Source: Algoriphagus formosus (GTDB lineage: Bacteria; Bacteroidota; Bacteroidia; Cytophagales; Cyclobacteriaceae). From it: a stretch of 64,000 nucleotides of DNA. Made by a program: the position numbers and the translations under genes. This document shows positions 33,467 to 42,400 of this stretch, piece by piece; within the stretch, counting starts at the first letter, position 1, and every line of letters starts with the position of its first letter. The DNA is taken from contig NZ_NIUC01000002.1 in the NCBI RefSeq assembly GCF_002807035.1, forward strand, positions 677,477-741,476, read 5' to 3'. The notes beneath the pieces are model-generated. The model worked only from the letters and a program-made list of their open reading frames with translations. It was not told the DNA's origin and ran no database searches.

Positions 33467-33646
33467 ATGGCTTACAAAAAATCCTTTCAACGAGCCAAAA
33501 AAGATCCCCAGATTATTGAGCTTGCAGAATGGGGAATGGATGATTACGCGAAGCAGCTGGATGATTTTAACCCAAAGTCCTCACAGCTTTTCTCCGCTTA
33601 TTCCAATAATTCAGTACTGGATAAATCAAAACCGAAACCAGAATAA
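33467..33646 (+). CDS. Possible 59-residue protein overlapping the EamA gene
   Basis: An ATG-started frame preceded by an A7 run, reading MAYKKSFQRAKKDPQIIELA and then an acidic segment EWGMDDYAKQLDDF. The N-terminal half has a believable basic-then-acidic helical composition; the last part runs antisense over the 3' end of the convergent EamA gene by 80 bp, where the composition turns to Ser/Pro/Lys. It lies 90 bp after ispE on the same strand. Unrecognised; could be a real small protein or chance. Confidence 0.35.
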   Translation: MAYKKSFQRAKKDPQIIELAEWGMDDYAKQLDDFNPKSSQLFSAYSNNSVLDKSKPKPE

Positions 33647-34478
33647 TCAAGGTCCCCAGATAAAACTCCGGGGTCATTTTTTCCTTTTCTCCAAAGATCA
33701 ATACTGCCAACACAATCCCATAGACGGGTTCCAAATTAATCGTCAGATTGATGGAGAATACGGTCAGTCGCTTCATCAAATCCACCGAAACGGAAAAAGC
33801 ATAGACTGTACATACTCCTCCTAACACTAGCAGCCAAAACCAATCCATACCCTGCCAGGTCCATTGAATACCAGCACCATCGGTCAGCCAAACAGAATAA
33901 ACAGGCATGAATAACAGAATTGCCAAACAGGCTCCAGTCATCTCATAAAAGGTGATTTGATAGGGATCGTGACGCTTGGTCAGTCGACCATTAATGACAG
34001 AAAAGCAAGCCGCCAAAAAGGCCGAAGCCAAAGCCATGGATAGCCCTAGCCAATATCCTGTTTCAAATTTGAAAATGACCAAGAGGCCGGAGATCACCAG
34101 TAAACCCAATGCCACCTCGTACCACTTGATTTTTGCTTTATTGAAAAACGGCTCGACAAATGCTGTCCACAGCGAGGTCGTGGCCATTCCAGCTAAGCAA
34201 ACGGAAACTGTGGAAACCCGCGCTGACCAAAAAAACAGAATCCAGTGCAAGGCGATCAGTACCCCGGTACCCAACACTTTCCACATCTGATGAGGAGGAA
34301 TAAGGATATTTTTCTTTTTCCAGGTAAATAGCAGAGCAACGCCAATTGAGGCGATGAGCGTTCGGTAAAAAACCAGTTCAAAAGCCGGTAGAGAAATTAA
34401 AACTCCAAGAATAGCTGTAAAACCCCATATCAAGACAATGAGGTGGAGTAAAAGATAATCTTTCAGTGAGGCCTGCAT
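33567..34478 (-). CDS. EamA/DMT-family transporter
   Basis: A 303-residue inner-membrane protein with ten predicted helices arranged as two EamA repeats (about 8-135 and 150-290). Family members export metabolites such as amino acids, nucleotides or sugars, or have unknown cargo. Motifs include the repeat ends ALLFTWKKKNILIPP and GIVLAVLIFGEKEKMTPEFYLGT. It starts 1 bp from the end of the LptF/G-like gene, with tgt upstream on the same strand, so the three are one transcript. Cargo unknown. Confidence 0.85.
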   Translation of the reverse strand: MQASLKDYLLLHLIVLIWGFTAILGVLISLPAFELVFYRTLIASIGVALLFTWKKKNILIPPHQMWKVLGTGVLIALHWILFFWSARVSTVSVCLAGMATTSLWTAFVEPFFNKAKIKWYEVALGLLVISGLLVIFKFETGYWLGLSMALASAFLAACFSVINGRLTKRHDPYQITFYEMTGACLAILLFMPVYSVWLTDGAGIQWTWQGMDWFWLLVLGGVCTVYAFSVSVDLMKRLTVFSINLTINLEPVYGIVLAVLIFGEKEKMTPEFYLGTLIILVSVLIYPVLNYWNKRRKAVRTLG

Positions 34479-35552
34479 TTATCGCGGGACGGTTTTATAA
34501 AGCACTAGACCTACCGAAGCAAAAATGATATTGGGGAGCCAAACAGCAAAAATGGGGTACTCGGATCCATTTTCGGCAAAGGTTCTGGATAGGATAAATA
34601 GCAAGATGTAGATAAAAGCCATCAAAAAGCCCATGGCAATCTGAAAGCCTGAACCACCCCGAGTCTTCCGAGCCGACATAATTACTCCGATGAAAGTCAA
34701 AATCAAGGCAGCAAAGGGAGACATAAACCGAACGTAGCGCTCGATTTTGTAATAGGCCACATTATCAGCTCCCCGATCCTCCAAAATCCGGATTTGTCGG
34801 CTGAGTTGAGGTAATTTGAGTGTCTCGTGATGATTCTCCGGTACTCCAAAGTCCTCTGGAACGATCGAAAGCACGGTATCCAATTCGGTACCTACCGACC
34901 ATTTTTCACCCTCCTCCTTCAATTCTCGGAGTCTCCAGTTTTTCAAAGTCCAGGCATTCTTTGCGGTATCCCATTCTATCCGGTCAGATGAAAGCTTGGC
35001 TAGCATCTCGCCGTCTCGGATAGTTTCCAATGTGAAATTATAGCCAGTGCTGTTAGTCTTAAAGAATCGACTCAAATATGCGTAGCTATCCTCCCCTACC
35101 TTGATGTGAATGTTTTGCTCATTTTGAGGGGCTCCTTTTTCCAGATACACTAAGCGAAAAACCGTAAGATTTTCGGTAGCTGTAGGCAGTACCCAACCAT
35201 TTAGTAAAAAGCTTACGCCTCCGATCAAAGCTGCGGAGAATAGAAAAGGGAAAAGCAAACGAACAAAGCTTACCCCACTTCCAAGTATGGCGATAATCTC
35301 GGTTCGTCCAGCCATTTTGGAAGTGATGAAAATAACCGAAATAAATACTGTAATCGGTGTGAGGAGATTATTCAAGTAAAGTCCATAGTTACCCATGTAC
35401 TTAAGTATCTCGACCGTAGGCACTTGATTTTGGATGTATTTGTCATTCTTTTCCGTAAAATCCAGTACCAAAACCACCAAAATCAACATCAAGACCACAA
35501 AGAAATAGGTCTTCAAAAAATCTTTGATAATGAGTCGATCGATCAGTTTCAT
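34479..35552 (-). CDS. LptF/LptG-family permease
   Basis: A 357-residue YjgP/YjgQ-family membrane protein: two N-terminal helices plus a third (about 10-120), a periplasmic beta-jellyroll-like domain (about 130-255), then three C-terminal helices. The N-terminal DRLIIKDFLKTYFFVVLMLI and the NLLTPITVFISVIFITSKMAGRTEIIAILGSG stretch are typical. LptF and LptG with LptB extract lipopolysaccharide from the inner membrane and feed it to the Lpt bridge. Only one such gene is here; its pair is presumably elsewhere. It lies 1 bp after tgt. Confidence 0.88.
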   Translation of the reverse strand: MKLIDRLIIKDFLKTYFFVVLMLILVVLVLDFTEKNDKYIQNQVPTVEILKYMGNYGLYLNNLLTPITVFISVIFITSKMAGRTEIIAILGSGVSFVRLLFPFLFSAALIGGVSFLLNGWVLPTATENLTVFRLVYLEKGAPQNEQNIHIKVGEDSYAYLSRFFKTNSTGYNFTLETIRDGEMLAKLSSDRIEWDTAKNAWTLKNWRLRELKEEGEKWSVGTELDTVLSIVPEDFGVPENHHETLKLPQLSRQIRILEDRGADNVAYYKIERYVRFMSPFAALILTFIGVIMSARKTRGGSGFQIAMGFLMAFIYILLFILSRTFAENGSEYPIFAVWLPNIIFASVGLVLYKTVPR

Positions 35553-35553
35553 G

Positions 35554-36684
35554 TTAGAGACGAGTGCTTACTTTTTTGACCATCTGGTTTTTCCAGCTAG
35601 CAAAATCACCGGCTAAAATATGATTTCTTGCCTCTTTTACTAACCACAGATAGAAAGACAAGTTGTGAATACTGGCGATTTGTGCAGCCAAAATTTCCTT
35701 AGAAATTGTTAAATGACGCAAATAGGCCTTCGAATAAAAAGTACTCGCATAATTTCCTATGGCGGGATCGATAGGAGTGAAATCATCTTTCCACTTTTCA
35801 TTTCGAATGTTGATGATCCCTTCTGAGGTAAAAAGCATCCCGTTTCGGGCATTTCTCGTCGGCATTACGCAGTCAAACATATCGATCCCAAGTGCGATGC
35901 ACTCCAGAATATTGGCCGGAGTTCCCACCCCCATCAGGTAGCGAGGTTTATCCCTCGGTAAAAGATCCGTGACGATCTCGGTCATTTCGTACATCATTTC
36001 AGCAGGTTCTCCTACAGAAAGACCACCTATTGCATTTCCTTCTCGACCTTGCTCGGCGATGAATTCCGCACTTTGCTTTCGCAAATCCTTGTAAACAGAT
36101 CCCTGTACGATCGGAAATAGTGTTTGATTGTATCCGTATTTTCCTTCCGTAGAGTCAAATCGTTCGGTACAGCGCTTGAGCCAGCGATGCGTCATTTCCA
36201 TGGACTTTCTCGCATAGCCATACTCGCAAGGATAGGGCGTGCACTCATCAAAAGCCATGATGATATCCGCTCCGATAGTCCGCTGAATGTCCATCACATT
36301 TTCTGGAGTGAAATTGTGCTTTGATCCATCAATATGGGATTTGAAGGTCACCCCTTCTTCTTTAATCTTTCGTGTCCCGGCAAGCGAAAAAACCTGATAC
36401 CCTCCCGAGTCCGTCAAAATCGGCCGATCCCAGCCATTGAATTTGTGAAGACCTCCGGCTTTTTCCAGAATATCCAATCCTGGCCGCAGATATAGATGGT
36501 AAGTATTTCCCAAAATAATCTGGGCTTGCACATCCTCCTTAAGTTCCCGCTGATGGACAGCCTTGACAGTACCTGCCGTTCCGACTGGCATAAAGATGGG
36601 CGTCTCGATCTTTCCATGGTCTGTTTCCACCAGTCCTGCCCTGGCTTTGGATTGAGGATCTTCCTGTGCTAAAGTGAACTTCAT
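35554..36684 (-). CDS. tgt: Queuine tRNA-ribosyltransferase (TGT) lacking the zinc-binding cysteines
   Basis: A 376-residue TIM-barrel enzyme that swaps guanine-34 for preQ1 in tRNAs with GUN anticodons. Catalytic parts are intact: Asp92 in TDSGGYQVFSL, QGSVYKDLR, GLSVGEP, and the nucleophile Asp271 in MFDCVMPTRNAR. However the zinc site is altered: where the family has C-x-C-x(2)-C after PIDP, this protein has Ile309, Asn311 and Ser314 (PAIGNYASTF); the fourth ligand, His340 in SIHNL, is kept. This appears to be a zinc-free variant. It heads a transcript with the LptF/G-like and EamA genes. Confidence 0.93.
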   Translation of the reverse strand: MKFTLAQEDPQSKARAGLVETDHGKIETPIFMPVGTAGTVKAVHQRELKEDVQAQIILGNTYHLYLRPGLDILEKAGGLHKFNGWDRPILTDSGGYQVFSLAGTRKIKEEGVTFKSHIDGSKHNFTPENVMDIQRTIGADIIMAFDECTPYPCEYGYARKSMEMTHRWLKRCTERFDSTEGKYGYNQTLFPIVQGSVYKDLRKQSAEFIAEQGREGNAIGGLSVGEPAEMMYEMTEIVTDLLPRDKPRYLMGVGTPANILECIALGIDMFDCVMPTRNARNGMLFTSEGIINIRNEKWKDDFTPIDPAIGNYASTFYSKAYLRHLTISKEILAAQIASIHNLSFYLWLVKEARNHILAGDFASWKNQMVKKVSTRL

Positions 36685-36725
36685 CGAAGGATTATTTTGA
36701 TTGGGTGGCCAAAAAAGAGCCGTGA

Positions 36726-36733
36726 CAAAATTA
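36726..36733 (-). promoter_or_regulatory. -7 element TAATTTTG for tgt
   Basis: Exact TAnnTTTG on the - strand, 41 bp upstream of the tgt start. A divergent -7 element for the glycosyltransferase lies 36 bp away. Confidence 0.4.
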
Positions 36734-36768
36734 TCTCTTTATTCCTAAACGAATGCTGAAATTGATTT

Positions 36769-36776
36769 TATATTTG
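36769..36776 (+). promoter_or_regulatory. -7 element TATATTTG for the glycosyltransferase operon
   Basis: Exact TAnnTTTG, 17 bp upstream of the ATG at 36794, implying a very short 5' leader. No convincing -33 partner. Confidence 0.5.
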
Positions 36777-36793
36777 CCGAGCACAACTAAACT

Positions 36794-37927
36794 ATGGCCC
36801 TTCTTTTACTCTGGATTCTATTTGGACTTGGCATTTTTATTCAGCTGATTTATTTGTTACCCATATTTGGGAAAGTCGCATTTTTCAAGGCAAAACCAGA
36901 CAGTAATTCTGAAAATACCGAAGGTGTTACCGTCTTGATCGCCGCTCATAATGAGTTCAAAAACCTAAAACGGCTGATTCCTCAACTATTTGAGCAGGAT
37001 TATCCCAACTTTGATGTCTTGGTGGTCAATGATCGAAGTAGGGATAGAACGGGACGTCTTTTGGAAGACCTGATGAGTCAGTATCCCAAACTCCGCACCG
37101 TCACGGTGAAATATACCCCTGACCATGTGACCGCAAAGAAATATGCGCTTACTCTCGGTATCAAAGTGGCCAAAAATGACGTCATCTTATTGACTGACGC
37201 AGATTGCATCCCTGCGTCCGATCAGTGGATTCGTAAAATGACCCAGCCCGTTAGAAATCAAAATATGACCTTTTCGATTGGGTACTCCGGCTATGAGCAG
37301 CAAAAGGGATTCCTTAACCGATGGATACAATTCGAAACGCTCAAAACAGCGCTTTTGTATCTATCCTTTGCCAAGTGGAAAAGCCCATTTATGGGAGTTG
37401 GTAGAAATCTTTGTTACCGACGTAGTTTTTTCATGGAAATCAAAGCTTTCAAAGACCTTTGGCATCTCGAGGGTGGTGACGATGACCTGTTGATCAACCG
37501 TTATGCCACCGGAAAAAACACCCGTGCGGTTTTGGATGCAGATGCAAGGACTATTTCTATTCCCAAGGAGAACTGGAAGGATTACTTTTCTCAGAAAAAA
37601 AGACATTTAAATATCGGAAAGCACTATTTGACGCAAGACAAGCTAAAAATCGGTTGGTATGCCTTTTCCCACCTTTTATTCTGGGCTGGAGCCATAGGTT
37701 TATTTATTTATTTGGCTTTGGAGCAGAAATGGGAACAAATTGCGATCGTTTTCGGTATATTTCTCATGAGGCTTCTGCTACTCACTTGGGTATTTTCCAA
37801 GGCCAACAGAAATCTCAATGGTCACAAAAATCCATCAAACACCTTAATCAATGACTTTTTGTATTTAGGTTATTTTTGGATTTTGGGGCCAATATCCCAT
37901 CAGTCAAAGGACATCAAATGGAACTAA
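36794..37927 (+). CDS. Membrane-anchored family 2 glycosyltransferase
   Basis: A 377-residue GT-A-fold glycosyltransferase: one N-terminal helix (LLLLWILFGLGIFIQLIYLLPI), a catalytic domain (about 45-280) with VTVLIAAHNEFKNLKRLIPQ, VVNDRSRDRTG, the DxD-like LLTDADCIP and the acceptor-side EGGDDDLLINRYA, then two or three C-terminal helices. It adds sugars from nucleotide donors to a membrane or surface glycan; the substrate is unknown. Its last codons overlap the start of the sigma factor gene by 10 bp. Confidence 0.85.
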   Translation: MALLLLWILFGLGIFIQLIYLLPIFGKVAFFKAKPDSNSENTEGVTVLIAAHNEFKNLKRLIPQLFEQDYPNFDVLVVNDRSRDRTGRLLEDLMSQYPKLRTVTVKYTPDHVTAKKYALTLGIKVAKNDVILLTDADCIPASDQWIRKMTQPVRNQNMTFSIGYSGYEQQKGFLNRWIQFETLKTALLYLSFAKWKSPFMGVGRNLCYRRSFFMEIKAFKDLWHLEGGDDDLLINRYATGKNTRAVLDADARTISIPKENWKDYFSQKKRHLNIGKHYLTQDKLKIGWYAFSHLLFWAGAIGLFIYLALEQKWEQIAIVFGIFLMRLLLLTWVFSKANRNLNGHKNPSNTLINDFLYLGYFWILGPISHQSKDIKWN

Positions 37928-38529
37928 ACCAACGTGGATTTTCTAAGAAAGCGCTCGAAGACTTCGATCTAATCGATCAAGCCGTAGAGGAAAAGGATCA
38001 GCAAGCTTATGCAGCTTTGATGAAGCGCTACAAGAAGGCTGTTTACTTCATGATCCTCAAGATGATCCGAGATGCCGATGATGCCGAGGATTTGACCATG
38101 GAGGCATTTGCCAAAGCCTTCAAAAACCTACATCGATTCAAAAAAGACTACACCTTTTCCACTTGGCTTTTCCGGATTGCGACCAATAATGCCATCGATT
38201 TTATCCGTAAGAAAAAGCTCAAAACCATGAGCCTAAATACCACCATGTCCGATGACAGCGGTAACTCAGTGACCATCGATGTAGAAGACGATGACAACAA
38301 TCCGCAGGATGAATTCATCAAGTCTCAGCGGATCGAAATGGTGCGGATTTTTGTCGATAAGCTTCCAGCCAAATACCGCAAATTGGTACAACTTCGATAC
38401 TTTGATGAGCTTTCTTACGAAGAGATCGCCCAAGAACTCGAAAAGCCACTCGGAACGGTCAAAGCACAATTGCACCGCTCCCGAGAACTATTATATGAAA
38501 TCGCCTCCGGCAAAGAAAAGCACATCTGA
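37918..38529 (+). CDS. RNA polymerase sigma-70 family (ECF-like) factor
   Basis: A 203-residue protein with the start at 37918. Region 2 is seen at about 25-95 (DAEDLTMEAFAKAFKNLHRF, STWLFRIATNNAIDFIRKKK) and region 4 at about 135-190 (YRKLVQLRYFDELSYEEIAQELEKP, then LGTVKAQLHRSRELLYE). An acidic spacer lies between. No anti-sigma gene is adjacent, unlike many ECF factors, and the gene is embedded in a constitutive-looking operon with a glycosyltransferase and rsmG, so it may act as a general or growth-linked factor. The regulon is unknown. Confidence 0.9.
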   Translation: MELNQRGFSKKALEDFDLIDQAVEEKDQQAYAALMKRYKKAVYFMILKMIRDADDAEDLTMEAFAKAFKNLHRFKKDYTFSTWLFRIATNNAIDFIRKKKLKTMSLNTTMSDDSGNSVTIDVEDDDNNPQDEFIKSQRIEMVRIFVDKLPAKYRKLVQLRYFDELSYEEIAQELEKPLGTVKAQLHRSRELLYEIASGKEKHI

Positions 38530-39173
38530 TGAACTCCGGCACCGAGCTGATTCTTTCCTATTTTCCTAATCTAACCGAAAAGCAGATCGAGCAATTCGAT
38601 CGCTTAGAGGAACTTTATGCTGATTGGAATGCAAAAATAAATGTGATCAGCCGCAAGGACATGGATCAGTTTTACATCCATCATGTCCTTCATTCCTTGG
38701 GAATAGCACAAGTCATGCGATTTCAGCCTGGCACCAAAGTACTCGATATCGGTACGGGAGGAGGATTTCCGGGAATTCCATTAGCCATTCTTTTTCCAGA
38801 GACTCACTTTCACCTAGTGGACTCGATTGGAAAAAAAATTACGGTTGTGAAAGAGGTAGCCAAAGCCCTTAAGCTTAGCAATGTAGAAGCCCAACAAGCC
38901 CGGGCGGAGACATTAGTACGGAAATATGATTTTGTGATCAGCCGCGCCGTGACCCGCATGATCAATTTTTATCCTTGGGTCAAAGGAAAAATCAAGCGAG
39001 AGGATTTTAATGAATTTCCCAATGGCATCCTTTACCTCAAAGGAGGCGATGTGGATGAGGAAATGGAGGAAACAGGCAAATCCTATGTAACCTACCACTT
39101 AAGCGACTATTTCAAGGAAGATTTTTTTGAGACCAAAAAGGTGGTCTATATGCCTTGGGAGGACAAAAGATAA
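38529..39173 (+). CDS. rsmG: 16S rRNA (guanine527-N7)-methyltransferase
   Basis: A 214-residue GidB/RsmG enzyme that methylates G527 of 16S rRNA using SAM. Motif I VLDIGTGGGFPGIPLAILFP, then FHLVDSIGKKITVV, AETLVRKYDFVISRAV. The TGATG junction shares one base with the sigma factor stop, implying coupled translation. Normal length for the family. Confidence 0.95.
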   Translation: MNSGTELILSYFPNLTEKQIEQFDRLEELYADWNAKINVISRKDMDQFYIHHVLHSLGIAQVMRFQPGTKVLDIGTGGGFPGIPLAILFPETHFHLVDSIGKKITVVKEVAKALKLSNVEAQQARAETLVRKYDFVISRAVTRMINFYPWVKGKIKREDFNEFPNGILYLKGGDVDEEMEETGKSYVTYHLSDYFKEDFFETKKVVYMPWEDKR

Positions 39174-39478
39174 CAAAGTGTATCTTTGAAGATGCAGTTT
39201 AGGTCTAAAAGTGTACCTTATAAAGTACATCTTATCTTTTTACTTTTCTCGAAATTATGCTGAGCAATTTCTCAAGATTTTTATGATTTAGGTCCCAGTA
39301 GTCCCCAAATACGTCTGTCCAATTTCAAAATAAAATTTCATTATTCTTTGACATTCAATGAGTTAAGTTTAATGTGAAGAAAATCAATATCTTATCGAAA
39401 TTCTGAGACAATTCCCGCCGCTCCACTTTTTTGACTGATCGAATTACCCTAATTTGAAGCCTCAATTTTCTGTGCTGT
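39174..39478 (+). other. Intergenic region before dnaE, with a palindrome and short direct repeat
   Basis: About 300 bp with no coding signal. A near-perfect 18-bp palindrome TGTACCTTA/TAAAGTACA lies at 39212-39229 (one mismatched pair), and AAGTGTATCTT (39176-39186) recurs as AAGTGTACCTT (39209-39219). These could be a weak terminator for rsmG or a binding site upstream of dnaE; neither is proven. Just before dnaE a TAATTTG near-match to the -7 element is seen. Confidence 0.4.
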
Positions 39479-42400
39479 ATGTATATTATTTTCGATACCG
39501 AAACCACCGGTTTACCCCGCGATTACAATGCTCCCATGTCCGATGTGGACAACTGGCCTCGGCTGGTTCAGCTGGCCTGGCAACTGCATGATGCTAAGGG
39601 TAAACTGATATCCAATCATAACTACATCGTCAAACCAGAGGGTTTTACTATTCCCTATAATGCCGAAAAAGTCCATGGAATCTCCACCAAGAGAGCTCTC
39701 GCTGAAGGATATGACCTGAAAGAGGTTTTGGCGATTTTTGAGAAGGATGTCGCTGAGGCCAAGCATCTGGTCGGTCATAATATCGAATTTGATATTAACG
39801 TGGTCGGGTCCGAATTTATCCGAGCAGAATTGGGAATGCCGCTAACGGCCAATCCACTCGATACCAAGGATATTTCCACGGAGTTCTGTGCGATTCCAGG
39901 GGGAAAAGGCGGAAAATTCAAATGGCCTACCCTCACTGAATTGCATCAAAAACTATTTGGTAAAGGCTTTGGCGATGCCCACGATGCCGCCTATGATGTG
40001 GATGCCACGGCACGCTGTTTCTTTGGCTTGATAACCCATGGAGTACAAAAGCCTGAGGAAGGTATCAGTATCCAGGAAGTCGTCTATGAAGCACCCGATC
40101 TAGCAGAAGCAAATTTCGCTCAGGCCAAAGACGAACAGAAAGTTGCAGCCAAGGAAGTTCTGAAACAAGCCGGGAAAGCGGATATCTCTGAATTGGTCGA
40201 TGTACCTTTTACGCATCTCCATGTCCATACTCAGTATTCAGTTCTACAGGCTACTTCGGAAATACCTGCCCTGATTGCCAAGGCAAAGTCCATGAATATG
40301 CCTGCCATCGCTATGACAGATCATGGCAATATGATGGGGGCTTTCAATTTTGTGAAATCTGCCATGGTAGCAGATATCAAACCCATTATCGGCTGTGAAT
40401 TCAACCTGTGTCGGGATCGAAAAAACAAATCCAACAAGGATGATGGATACCAAACGGTCCTACTAGCCAAAAACAAGGCCGGTTATCACAATCTCGCCAA
40501 ATTAGCTTCCTATGCCAATATTGAGGGTTTTTATTACCTCCCAAGAATTGACAAAGAAGTACTTGTGCAGTACAAAGGCGATCTTATCGCGACCACCGGC
40601 GGTCTCTGGGGAGAGATTCCTTTTTTGATTTTGAATGTGGGCGAAACGCAGGCAGAGGAGGCCTTTATCTGGTGGAAAGAGCAGTTTGGAGAGGATTTCT
40701 ACGTCGAGCTCAACCGACACGGGATTCCTGAGGAGGAAAAAGTCAATGAAGTACTTTTAGAATTTGCCCGCAAATACAATGTCAAGTATTTCGCAGCAAA
40801 CAACACCTATTACAATGACAAAGCAGATGCTAAAGCGCATGATATTTTGCTTTGTGTGAAAGACGGTGAATTGGTGGAAAAGCCGAAGAAATACATCGGA
40901 AAGCGAGGAAGGGAATATCGATATGGACTTCCCAACGATGAATTTTACCTCAAGTCTCCTGAGGAGATGAAAAAGCTTTTCGCTGATCTTCCAGAGGCCA
41001 TCGAATGTACGCACGAGATTGTCGAAAAAATAGAGGCATACAAGCTTGCCCGAGAAGTACTGCTTCCAAAATTTGACATACCCGAGGAGTTCAAAGACCC
41101 TCAGGATGAAGTGGACGGTGGCAAGCGTGGTGAGAACGCTTTTCTCCGCCACCTGACTTATGAAGGAGCAAAGAAACGATACAAGGAAATTACCCCTGAG
41201 ATCCAAGAGCGATTGGATTTCGAATTGGAGACCATCGAGCGAACAGGTTATCCGGGTTACTTTTTGATTGTACAGGACTTTACCCGAGCAGCTCGGGATA
41301 TGGGCGTATCAGTCGGCCCGGGTCGGGGTTCGGCAGCAGGATCAGCCGTAGCTTATTGTATTGGAATCACCAATGTGGACCCGATCGAGTATGACCTCCT
41401 TTTTGAGAGATTCTTGAATCCGGATCGGGTATCTCTTCCCGATATTGATATTGACTTTGACGATGAAGGTCGTGGACGGGTCATCGACTATGTGATCAAA
41501 AAGTACGGTAGCAATCAAGTAGCCCAAATCATTACCTACGGTACCATGGCTGCCAAATCAGCCATCCGAGACACGGCGAGAGTTTTGAACTTGCCCCTCC
41601 AGGAAGCAGGCCGACTGGCTAATTTGGTGCCTGACTTGAAATTGAAAGTGCTTTTTGACCTGGCGAAAAATAAATCTGCCTTGGCGGATAAATTGAAGGG
41701 ACAGGGTGAACTGATCCAAAAAGCCGAAGAACTACTGAAAATCGCACAGGGTCAGGATGATTCTGCCAAAACTGTCAATCAGGCAACCGTATTGGAAGGT
41801 TCCGTTCGAAATGTAGGAATCCACGCCTGTGGTGTAATCATCACGCCGGACGACATCACCAATTTTGTTCCGGTAGCTTTAGCCAAGGATTCCGAGATGG
41901 TTTGCACCCAGTTTGACAACTCCGTGGTCGAATCAGCTGGCTTGCTCAAAATGGACTTTTTGGGACTCAAAACCCTCACTCTGATCAAGGATGCGATCAA
42001 AATTGTGAAGGAGCGACATGGAATTCAGCTTGATGCGGATGCTTTTCCGATAGACGACGAGAAGACTTATGAGCTTTTTCAGCGGGGTGAAACAGTCGGT
42101 ATTTTCCAGTACGAATCCGCTGGCATGCAGAAGTACATGCGGGAACTGAAACCTACCGCATTTGCCGATTTGATTGCTATGAATGCCCTGTATAGACCAG
42201 GACCTTTGGCTTACATTCCAGAGTTTATCGATCGAAAGCATGGCAAAAAAGAGATTAGCTATGACCTGGATGATATGCAAGAATATCTCGAGGAGACATA
42301 CGGGATTACGGTCTACCAAGAGCAAGTAATGTTGCTTTCGCAAAAATTGGCTGATTTCACCAAAGGTGAGGCCGACGTACTTCGAAAGGCCATGGGTAAA

